This document shows positions 23,101-35,100 of a stretch of DNA of 64,000 nt, one piece after another; the stretch's first letter is position 1; each line of letters starts with the position of its first letter. A model generated the notes under the pieces. The model saw only the letters and a program-made list of their open reading frames with translations, was not told where the DNA came from and did not search any database. The stretch comes from Nyssa sinensis (lineage: Eukaryota; Streptophyta; Magnoliopsida; Cornales; Nyssaceae). The stretch covers positions 1 through 64,000 of the forward strand of contig VIRR01000482.1 of the NCBI GenBank assembly GCA_008638375.1, read 5' to 3'. The position numbers and the translations under genes were made by a program.

Positions 23101-26100
23101 TCCATATGGGCTTCAAATCTTTCTGCATCCTATTAGCTTTCCAACTCAAGAACACCTTCCTTAGAGAGGCCGGCATAACCCATCTATAGCCAAAGGGCAG
23201 CAGCGCCATATTCCACATATCCCTAGCCACAGGATATGAAGAAGTGATATGGTCTCTTCCTCCCGCTTACACATACAACATATACTAGGAAGCTGAAAGA
23301 AAAGGCCCTTTTCTTCATGTTGTCCGAGGTAAGAATCGCCCCCCAAGCTGCCAACCGACAAAAAAATGCTACTTGCTTCAGAACTCTAGATTTCCAACCC
23401 AAATTCCACGAAAAGTCTCCTCCTTCCCAATCAAGAGATGATAAAAACAACTTCACCGTGAATTTCTTTTGCTTTGGAATCCGCCATATCATAGCATCCT
23501 CCCTCCCCCTCCTCACCCCATACCCACTCAACAAGGTCATTAACTCCTCCATCTCCCCCATTTCCCAATCATACAAATTCCTTCGAAAACAAGGACTCCA
23601 AACCACCTCTGCACCAACAACATCAAACCAATCTGCCACCACCGTGTCCTTGCTGAAAGCAATAGCATACAAGGCTGGAAATTTGTCTTTAAGCTTCATT
23701 TCACCACACCAACAATCATCCCAAAATCGCACCCTAACACCCTCACCCACCTCAAAGCCTTCTAAAATTTTAAAATCAGCCCTCCCCTTTTGAATAGCTT
23801 TCCACACACCACACCCATAAGCCTCCCAAATATCATTAGAAAACCACCCCCCTCTCTCCTCACCATACTTAACAACAAGAACACTCCTCCACACCACTCG
23901 CTCTTCCTTAGCATATCTCCACAATCACTTACCCAACAACGCACTATTGAAAGTCCTCGTATCTTTAAATCCCAAACCACCCTCATTCAAAGGACGTTTC
24001 AACTTATCACATTTCACAAGATGCATCTTCCTCTCCCCATCCTTGCCTTCAAGTCCCGCTACAACTTCTCTAATTTCTGCCCCACAGAAGCAGGCGTTGG
24101 AATAAAGACATCACATAAATTGGCAAATTGGCCAGCACACTCTTGATAAGAGTAACCCGACCCCCCTTAGAAAGATATCGTCACTTCCAACATGCCAGTT
24201 TGTGCTGAAATCTCTCTACCACTACATGCCACACTGCTATAGATCTAAACGGGGCTCCTCAAGGCAACCCCAAGTACACCATTGGAAAAGTGCCCACCTT
24301 ACAATCAAACTCCCTAGCTAACTCCTCCACTTCTTCCACATTCCTAACAGGAATAATCTTACTCTTATTAAGATTGATCTTCATCCCTGAAACTGCCTCA
24401 AAACACATCAAGACACATTGAAGAAATCTAAGATGCCTTCTTCTAGCTTTACACAAAATCAAGGTATCATTTTCAAAAAAAAAGATCAGAGATTCCAAAC
24501 ACCCTCCTTGACCGTCTTCCACATTGGAGCCCTTTATCACCGGTCTGCTACTTTTCTTCCTGGCATCCACACATTCATTAGCTATCAAGCATGCATCTAG
24601 GATGTGGTGGCAGTGTTTTATGCTTTTATGTGAGTGGCCTCTTTGCAAAAAGCTTGAATGCTTCCTGCATTGCTTTGATTGCTAAGAAGGGGATTGAGAA
24701 TATGAAGGACTTTAGGCCCATTAGTTTGGTGGGTAGTGTGTACAAAATGTATTGAAAATATAACTTCGTGCTGTTACAGAGGCCGTCTCAGCAGCACAGA
24801 ACTAACCACGACGGGTTAGTCAATCAATTTAAGGCGATTGATTCTTAAGAGAACAGTTCAATGGATTCTGGCAGATTCTTGAGAATATATCAATTTACTT
24901 ATGTATGTCTAGCCAAACTTCTTGAATATTGTTCAACTATTCTATTTTGCATTTATAGTTATTGTGTCAGTGAATATTTCAGTAATACCAGCAGATTCTA
25001 CAACACAGATTTATCAATATTGGTTCAGTCCGTTAGTCTATTCTGGTCTGGTCCAGTACAGAATGAATCAATAATTCCAACAGTTACTCCATGCACTGTA
25101 CTCCTATGCAAGGTGCTTAATACTGATGGCAGCATACATAAGGCTGGCAAACAAACTGAGTCCAGTGACTGGGTCTAAGCAGCTTAAACATTGTTTATTA
25201 AGGCAGTTTCACCAATTAAGAAGGCTATGCACCAAGCCTATATCCTAAGCCAGTCTTCTAAATAAGCCAAGCCCAAACAGATCCAAGTTCAGCTCAGTTA
25301 GTTTCTTCAACAGTTGAAGTAGGTTTTGTGCAATTTACTTTATCTTATTGGTAAGGTAAGAGTAATGGATTCTATTACTCATCTAGGTACATTAAAGTCT
25401 CAGACTGAAATAACAGGCTCAATTAGGCTTACAAGCTCAAAGCACAGCAAACTATATGTGAATCAAGTTTAAACAGGCTCAGTAGAGTTCAGGTCAATCT
25501 TGAGCTTGGCTCGAGTTGAATTCAAGTTCCACCCAGCTATGCTTAAAGGGCCAATAGTTGACCTGGGAAACTAAGCTTCTCAGTGCATCAAGTGGCTTGC
25601 ACTTATAGGCATTTTAACTTGCTTACTATGATTATCAAAGCACCGAATGCTCTTTGGCCCTTTGGGTGGGCGCCCAATATTGTTCCACTTTATCAGATGA
25701 CACCAAAGCTTAGCATACTGGATGCCCTAATGAGATGATAGAAAACAGCAACTAACCCATTTTAGGTTCTCTCCCACCAACATTGTTCCATATATCAACC
25801 AGAGCCAAAGCCAAGAGGATAATACAATAATATCATAGTAACAATTCAACATGTCATTGTGGTCGTTTTATAACTTAATTCAACTCAACCAAAGCCTTGG
25901 CCAACTAAATGGGGTAGCTTTAGAACCTGTTTTACCATTCTGACATGCCTACAGCCATAATCTCACTTAACATTTACCTTTAATATTCTCAGGATTCATG
26001 TTCACTGGGGATCAGACAAATGCTTCATGCTAGCTGTCAGCTACCTAGAGCAATCCTCTTCCTCTTTCTAGGCTTGGGACCCACTATGTAAGAATGAGAG

Positions 26101-29100
26101 TCATAAGACACTATGCACAAAACAAGCAAAAGGTTTTTTTATGTCCCATACAACCACATATGCAACTTAAACCACACGTTTAAAGGTAATAAATTCCTAA
26201 CCATTCATTTTGCTCCCCCATCAACGTTATTGCTACCTGTACGCCCTATGCCCTCTCTAACTCTCTTTACTTTGCAGACTTGCAGTGCCTGCCTTGTCTC
26301 CCAAGTCTAAATAACTTCTAAAGCTGTGCAGCCCAAGTTGGGCGGCCAAAGTTTTCCTGAAAGTCTAAAACTATATAAAAGAAGAGACTTTACAAGAATG
26401 ACAGGAATCAAAAATTACAGTAAATTGACTAAAAAATATGGAGATCAAATCCGAAAAAATTTCAAAGCATGTCTGTGTTAGAGCAGTAGAGTTGTATTTT
26501 TGTCTCATTAAGGGTAGTTTAGTCTTTAGTCCTTCTGTTCCTTTGTTTTACCCTACTATAAAGGGTACTTTATTATTTTTCATGTAATCTATCTTTTGTG
26601 AGACATTGCACTAATGCTTCTCTCTTTTTGTCTTCTTCTCCTTCTTTTTCTTGACTGATTGTGCAAAGTTAACATGTATCAGAGCAGATCGAGAACCGAT
26701 TTTAGTTAATAACACTATAGAAATCATAATAGAGCAAAAGGAGGGACAACCAGGCTGACGTCATTATCATATTAGCTATCGTGGAGAGCAGAAGCTGTGG
26801 TTTAGTTCGGTTTTGCATGAGAAGTATTTTAGTGATTTCTGCAGAATTTTTTGGGACCATCTGATTTTTGAATTTTTTTTTTCAAAAAATGAGTTTTAAA
26901 TTTTCAGATTGTTGATTCAATCCCTTTTCATCAATTTGGTTGCTTCTAATCCACTCCAATAGAAGTGACTAGGCTTGGAGAAGGTATGTACAATGAGCTC
27001 ATGATTGTCTGCATTTTTTTATTGAGTTTAGTGAAGCTTGCTGGTCGGCTGTGCACTATTTAGCGCGTCCAAGGGTTGGGTTTTTTTTTTTTATGGTTTG
27101 GCTGTGCATGTGTGCACCATACAATGTTGGGTGTGCATGCTGCTGTTTCAATGTGTCCCCAAGGCGTGGGCTTCTGTTCCAATGTATCTTTGAGGTGTAA
27201 GAGCTACTCTGTTGCATTTGTTGCTTCTATTTTGGTCCAGTGGGTTCCCCTTTAGGTGAATTTGCTATTTCTAGTTTGATCCAGTGGGTTATCATTTGAT
27301 TGGATTTGTTGCTTTTGTTTTGGTTCAGTGGGTTCTTCTTTGATTGCATTTGTTGTTTCTGCTTTAGTTAAGTGGGTTCTCTTTGATTGCATATTGCATT
27401 TTGTTTGTGAAGTGATTTTCTTCTTGTGACTATGGCAAGTGGGAATTCTCCCAAAAAAAAAAGGTCTTCTTCCTCTATCTAAACAAGCAGAATTAGTTGT
27501 TCCGCCTAAGTTGCAAACTAGCATTGGCCAAGAGACAAGATGGGTATTAATGAGTGCCGATTCTATCGTGAGAAGGGTAACTGGAAGGCCTGATGCCCAA
27601 GTGGGTAAATAAGGGAGTTTGTGAACCAAAATCGTAGTCTTCTAAAGGTAGGGATCGTCACTGCAGTAGTTGCACCACCAGTAGATGATTCCTCTACATC
27701 AACTCCCTTTTTGTCCTTCATTGCTAAGCAATTATAGAAAATCTTCTCTACCCATTCGCCGAATGGACTTTTTGTCTCTTCTTCCAGAAGTTCATTCTCC
27801 TCATGACCTTTAGTCATATCTCCGAACACTTGTCTTTTTAATCGGGTGCTACCCATCACATGACTAGTAATTCTTCTTCACTTGTATCAAATCTTTCTCC
27901 TCCTTATGTCTCTGTCCTTGCTACCAATGGCTTCTTATGTCCTTGGTAGGCATTGGGTTGTTTCTCTTATCCATGATGTCTATTATATTCCTCAACTGAC
28001 TTAACTTTGATTTTCATTTGTTGTTTGATTTTGGTTTTCTAGTTCACTTTTCTTTTTCTAGTTGTATTGTGCAGGATCTTCATTCTAAAAAGCTTATTGA
28101 GACAAAATGTAGAAAGGGAGGACTCTACATGTTGGAAGAGTTGCATGTTGTTGCTATTTCTACTTCTTCTATTGATTTAGCTTCCTTTAATTTAAGTTTA
28201 AAACCGTCTACTTTTATTTATGACATTCACGCCTCGGTCATATCTCTAGTCGTCTATAGTTTTTAGCCTACTACAGGCTTTAATATTTTTCTTGGTGATC
28301 TCTTTATTTCCTGAAAAAGCAAGAAGCAAACCATTGTTGCACATTCTTCTGCTAAGGTTGAGTATCATGCCATGACTACTACAACGACTTAGATTGCTAG
28401 GATACAATGGTTGCTTGTTGATCTTGAAATTTCTTTGTTTGCTCCTACTCCTATATATTACGACAACAAGAGTGCTATTCAGATTGCACACAACTTTGTC
28501 TTTCACGAGCATACCAAACACATTAAGATCAATTATCACTTTGTGGGCCATAATCTTCAACTTGGTACAATTTCTCTTCTGTTCCTTTCTTCTATTTTAC
28601 AATTGGCAGACATCTTCACTAAGTCTCACATAATTATGCACTTCTGTTTTTTGCTTCACAAACTCTCGAGCCTTTTCGCTGCCGCATCATCAGTTTGAAG
28701 CCGGGGGGTGGGGGGTGTTAGAGCGGTATAGTTATATTTTAGCCTTATTAATGGTAGTTCAGGTTTTAGTCCTTCTGTTCCTTTATTTTATCCTTCTATA
28801 ATGAACATGCAAGCTATCTTTTGTGAGAAATTGCAGTTATAATTCTCTCTTTTCTTCTTCTTTCCTTTCACTTTCTTGATTGATTGTGCAAAGTTAACAA
28901 TCAATCGAAGGAAGTTGAAGAACTTTCCATTACGTTTCCTAAGAATAAACAATGATTTTAAGTGGGGAAACATAGCTTTGTTAGACAGCCATAATACTTC
29001 TCATAAATATTGCCAATCAATTTATTTTTTTAATAAAGGCTGGACTTTTGGGAAGTGTAGAAAGAAGTGGAAGAAAAAAGGGATGGCATCCCAATGGACA

Positions 29101-32100
29101 ACAATTGAGCTAAAACTCTTGATCAAGAGGGAATGAGAAGCAGGCTAAAAGGCCTAAAAGATCTATCTAAAGGTACGTGACAGGCTAGCCCAGCAAGAAA
29201 GGACAGTGGGCATTATGGGGGTAGACAACACCGGGGATCTGGCTTTAGGGGAAATAGAAGTGGGCAAATAAGTCTGAAAAGAGTGGGGCTCAATTCAAAT
29301 TTCCCATCTCTATCCAGTTGTCTCCCAACCCCATTATCTATCTCCCTTTCCTCACCATGTGGTCTGACCCCCAATTACCACCTTGTCACCCCTTCCATGT
29401 GAATCCCATGTCTGATACTCAATCGTCATCTTCATCCTGGACTCCCTCTAGATCCCTTTATGATCAACCCTAGCTTGATATCCAACCTCAAATCTCGGTG
29501 CCAACTCAACCCAAATAAGAATCTCAAACTTCCCTAAGCCAACTCTGATCATAATCAAAGCGGGTATATACCTCCCCGACCATCTAACCAAAAGACGAGC
29601 CCAACGTAGTTGCTTCCTATGATTCTTGGCTTCGTTGAATGGGTGGAGAAAGAAATAGGTGTACATTTGACGGAGTGAAGATGCTTTTGCGGACATTATT
29701 TCTAGGATTGTAGAGTCTTATATGTATCTATAGATCTTTCATAGATTTTTTGGTAGATAAAAGTTGACTTGTATATTTTTTTGGTAATCCTCGCATGCAC
29801 ATGGATTGTGCCCTTGCTTTTGGCTCTTATAGTGAACATTTTACTCATAAAAAGGAAAAGAAAAGAAAAAGAATAAGACACATATCCTAATTTAAGAAAA
29901 CCAAAGAAAATACAAGAGAAATTATTTTGACATCATATTTTGTTTCCAAAATTCTGAAAAACACAGATCACAACAAAATTCAAAATCCTAAATTCAATTG
30001 GATTAGCATCAGTATTGATCGTCACCACCAAACTATCAGGCGTGTTTTTTCCCAATTCAGAAAGGTATCCAAACAAAGTCTAATTCAATGAAACCCAATA
30101 CAGAAAAGACATATCCTTCTGTTTTTCACAATAAATCCCAATATTTTAACTTCACAAAATAAAAGATGAAATAAACGATTAAACAGCAAAAGGTATGTGA
30201 CACAAGTGAACTTTCATAGATTAGATTGATACCAATCTTCCATTTCAGAACTAAGACATCCCCGTTTTTAACTCACTACCTGTTGTTCAAGTTTCCATTT
30301 TTTTCCCTGATTAATCACAGTTGACGATTAGACAAAAAATTCATCCTTCAGAGAATTTTTGACTCATGAAGCCTAACATCACCTGCACTACACCTCAAGT
30401 GACCCCCCTACTCTGTATGCTTCAAAGCTTTTTCAGTACAACATAATCTCTTGGGAACTTTATAGCTTGCTAAGGGTCCTATGTTTTTTATAAACATTTT
30501 CATATTTAATCAACGAAGACATTTTTTTTTTTTTTGATAAGTAAAATTTGTATATATAGTGGTGCCCAAGAAGGGCATCAAGGGCAAAAACCCCAAAAGA
30601 TTACAACTGCTTAAGGGAATCCAAAAAATCTACAAAAGAAGAGACATTTACAGGAAAAGCCTCTTTGGCCCAAAAAAATAACAAACGCAAAAAAGAGTCT
30701 TTGAAGAGAGGAGTAGCGAGCTCCAAGTCTGCAAAAACTCCGTTGTTCCTTTCTGTCCAAATACTCCACATGAGACAAATAGGGGCAATTCTCCAAACTC
30801 TCCTTATTTCCTTTGGGAGTTTGCAACCATCCCAAGTGAACAGGAGATCTTTAACTGTGCCAGACATCACCCAAGAGATCCCAAACAAAGCAAAAATAAT
30901 GTTCCAACAGCTCCAGTAAGACTAATTGAGATAGCTTAATGAAGATTTAATAATGCGAAATTTTGAAAAAAATCTGAATAAACAAACAGTGATAGGTCAT
31001 GTGATTGCCAATTGAGATGGAGAGCAGGATCTTGAAGGCACTAAATTAGAAGATGCATGTGCATGCGAGTTAAAGGTGTTGATAGCAGCATAAAAGGCAT
31101 CAAAAGAATAGTAGAAAAAAATCTCAAATTGATGCTTGAACCTAATGCATGGGATACATATGACAAGAAACTTTCATTTAATTGACCCAAATAGTTGCAA
31201 TAATAATATCTGGTGACAACTTTGAGTTGACAATATTAATTAGTACTTAGAAACCCGCACTACCAAATGTTGATTAATTGTCAACACTATTTTATCAAAG
31301 GTTCAAAATATTCCAAATAACCTTGATCCATATTCCATTCACATCGAAATTAATAGTGAACCTGATTAAAAAATAATAATGACTTGAGGGTGCACCACCA
31401 ACTTGATGGCTTTACTGAAGTGTGGATGGCAACTACACAATTGGACCAAATTTTCATTCTATTGGCTCAACACTAGTTTTTTCACCAAGTCCAAAAGTTG
31501 AGTTCTGACATAGCAAAATTAACTAACTAATGACTTGTCAAAAAATAAAAAATAAAACAAATGAGTAATGCTCTCCGGAGATTCAGGGTTTAAGGTCATA
31601 TGTAACCAAAACTGGACATTCTGCTAAAGCTCATAGCACAAGAAATAACCATGTCACTGACATAATAAGACATCATAGTTTAAAATAAAGTCATTGGCCT
31701 TCTAACAGTGCAAGACAGGCAGACACCAACATTTTTTAAATTCTCTTAATAAATGAAATCAACTGAATACGATTCCTCTAATGGTATAATTTAGAACCCT
31801 ACTCTCAAGAAGAAAAAAAAAAAAAGAACATACCCGTGAGACAATTGCAGTACCAGAGTACCCAAGTTTGGAGACACTACATGTCCAAAAGCTATTTTCA
31901 TAACCCTCTAGGAGACACTGTTTGACTGCTTCAACGTCCTTCTCCTGCATTTAAAAATTGAATATTGAAATTACGTGGATAGAAATAATAATGTTACAAC
32001 CTACCGTTGTTAATAATAATGGAGACACTGTTCGAGTCCCATGGGAGGCTGAACCCAAGCATGTGATTTTATCACCATGCTTTACCAAGCTAACTATCAT

Positions 32101-35100
32101 GTCAATATATCAATTTGCAACTCATTTTCTAAACTCTACCACATTATATCCCAGGGACCCAAAGATAGGCATTCTTCAAATTTATAAAAACCATATGCAA
32201 GATCTTTCTTTTTCTCTTTACACCTTTTTTGTTAGTCTCCTCAATAAATAGATGGCATCCATCATTCAACCCCCCCCCCCCCCCCCCCCGGCATAAATTC
32301 AAATTGATTTTCCAACACCATTTTTTGAAGTATTAGTCAGTGCCCAATCACTCACTCCTAAAATGAATTAATTTAATACCAAGATTGTTGGTACAGTTCT
32401 GAATATCTCCTTCATTTTTGTATATAAGCGCTTAGTACGGATGAAGTTGTTAAATTGAGTTCCCTAATTTTTGTTCATTCGTTTCTTTAGGTGTGAGGAG
32501 AAATTATAAGGCTTGGAAAAGCAGTAAACCAACATATCAATACTCAATACCCCCCCCCCCCCCTCTTCTCTCTGTCTGTCTGTCTCTCTCAATTAAGGTT
32601 TACGAGAATGGACAAACTTCAGGAATGGTCAGCATGCTTTATGGAGCAGAATGTGCAGCAAGCAAGAAAATGAGAGTTCATACTGCATTAATTACTTCCA
32701 AAAGAAAGAATAAACAGATCAACACAACCAAAAAAAGAAGAAGATAAAACTACATCATGTTATTAATTCAACATGCATGTGTAATAAATTACGTGGCAAC
32801 GATATAACTCCAATACTAGAAGAATTTTTGTCAGGAAATCAAATTTTGAAGCAACAAAATTAACCATACTAACATCCCCTCAAATGACCAGAAACCAGTT
32901 TCTGCAACTGACTGACATATTATTTCCCATAGCTCTTTTCAGTCCAATCTTGTTCTGATGATATTGGTCAGAGATCCATAAACGTTCCTTAATAAAAGCA
33001 ACTAAGAGTTGAGTTTTTGATCTAGGGAACAGAATAACAGGAAAACTTGCCTGCAGTTTGGTCTCTTGCAAGCACAGAACATCAAAATCTTCTCTTTGAG
33101 CAAGTTGCAGAGCAGAGAAGCCCTCCAACTTCAGTAAAGCTCTTAATCCATTGACATTCCAAGACATTATCTTCATAAACTTTGTATCACCTGTAAGAGG
33201 AGGCGGCCTCATAGTTCTGGGATTGTACGGAATCCACCCTTTTTGTGGCTTCTTATGGGCAAGAACTGTCCAGGGTTCATTTTGACTCATGGATAGATTG
33301 ACCCCATCAGCAGCTCCAGCATCTGCAAAGGCAATACTTGAGGGTGCTTTTCTCTTTGCCTGTGTGGATCTCTTACCTGAAAACAATATATATTGTAGAA
33401 AAACATCTAACTAATTGTCATATCAAATGTAACACTCTTAACAAGTTTATTTTTTTCCCCCCTGATAAGCACAATAATTCAGTGTTGTCAAAGGTGATCG
33501 GGCAAGGCGATTTTTAATCCTAGTGCCTTAACATATTCCAGGCCAAGCATTTTCAAAAAGGCGAAGCCTTGGCAATCACCTTGGGCGACCAGACAATGAC
33601 CTTCTTATTTGTAATGAATTTTACTTGTATGTCCCTTATGTTTATAGTGTTTAATACATTTATTTAACAATTCTTTTTTTTTTTTGGATAAGTAAATGCA
33701 TTTATTTAACAATTTGTAAGATTTATATCAATATAAAAGAACATAATTGTAGTCTATACGTATTATTGTCTAATCTATTATATTAATAAGTATAATGAAC
33801 AAGCATTATAACAAAATTGACCTAATAAATATTTAAATTATTTGAGATGATGGCAAAAATTCAAAACTTCAGGGAGAGTAACACTTTCAACATGAAAAAA
33901 ATTATAAATAGGGATTAACATTTCATTTTCTATAATCAACAAATTATCATCATTCTTCACAAAATTTGGGTCTACCATGATAAAACATTTTCCCTCCACC
34001 AACCAAGTTGATCACCTATATGGGAAGTCTTCCCAAAATAGGCTTGAAATTTTAGAATTAGTTTAGATGTCTATGAGATTGACCCAATCATGTCTTCCGT
34101 TCCATATGATTAGGACTAGAGAGTTCACAAAAGTTTCTTCTATATAAGACTTTAATAGATAACAAACATTGAATATTAATTTAGAAAAGAATACTAAAGC
34201 TTAAAATGATTATATCACTTAAATACGTCATTTGTATCTTTTAGATTGAACTTTTTTGTGTTACATGATAATTATTATAACAATAAGATATTATTTAACT
34301 TAGAATGAATTGACTTTCAATGTGTAATATATTTTTTTATTAGTTAGCACCTTACTTCACTCAGGCTAGCACTTCTTTGTCGCCTCACTTTTTGGGTAAT
34401 GTGAGATCTTAGCGCCTCAAGGGTGCCTTTCGCCTTTAACTATATTACAGTAAGTTTAGTAGATTTTGCAAAAGGAAGAAATAAGCAAATGTAGAAGCAC
34501 CTGAAACCTCATTGACTTTGATTGACAGCTTCTGCGTTGTTGCTAGTGTATTTTGAACTTCAATACTACCATCCTCAACTTGGACCTGTTTTACTCTTCT
34601 CTTAGTCCGTTGACGTGCAGAAACCTCTGAAACAGTTTTATTGCCCTCATCGTGATCTTGACTAGATGAACTTTTAGCCTTCCTTTTTGATGAATTATTC
34701 TCGGTACTAATAGATTTCAATTCGGAGGATACTTGATCTTCTACTTCTGGGGAACCTTCACCTGCACTTAAGGAAGCTTTTAACAAAATTGTAGAGTGTC
34801 ACCGTCTCAGCAATTAAACTGAACAATATAAATACCACATAGAATATAGGCCTAGATTCACTAGTAAAATAGGATACCATCTACTTTGTTGTTCAGGAAA
34901 CTCCTGAAGGCAGACACAAGATCACGTTTACATCCTTTAGCAGAGACCCCAACACTCCTACAAATTCAGAAACCTCAATAAAACACTTAAAATTGTAAAA
35001 CATGCTGCTGCAAAGTATTATACATATTGGAGATCACAATGCATTATACTTATTTCTTTCTATGCATTCATCATCCCTATCCTGAAACAGAACATTGGCA

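Noticed and set aside
23317..24146. Plus-strand ORFs of 158 and 118 codons
   Set aside because: Antisense to the LINE zf-RVT region, which carries the recognisable motifs.
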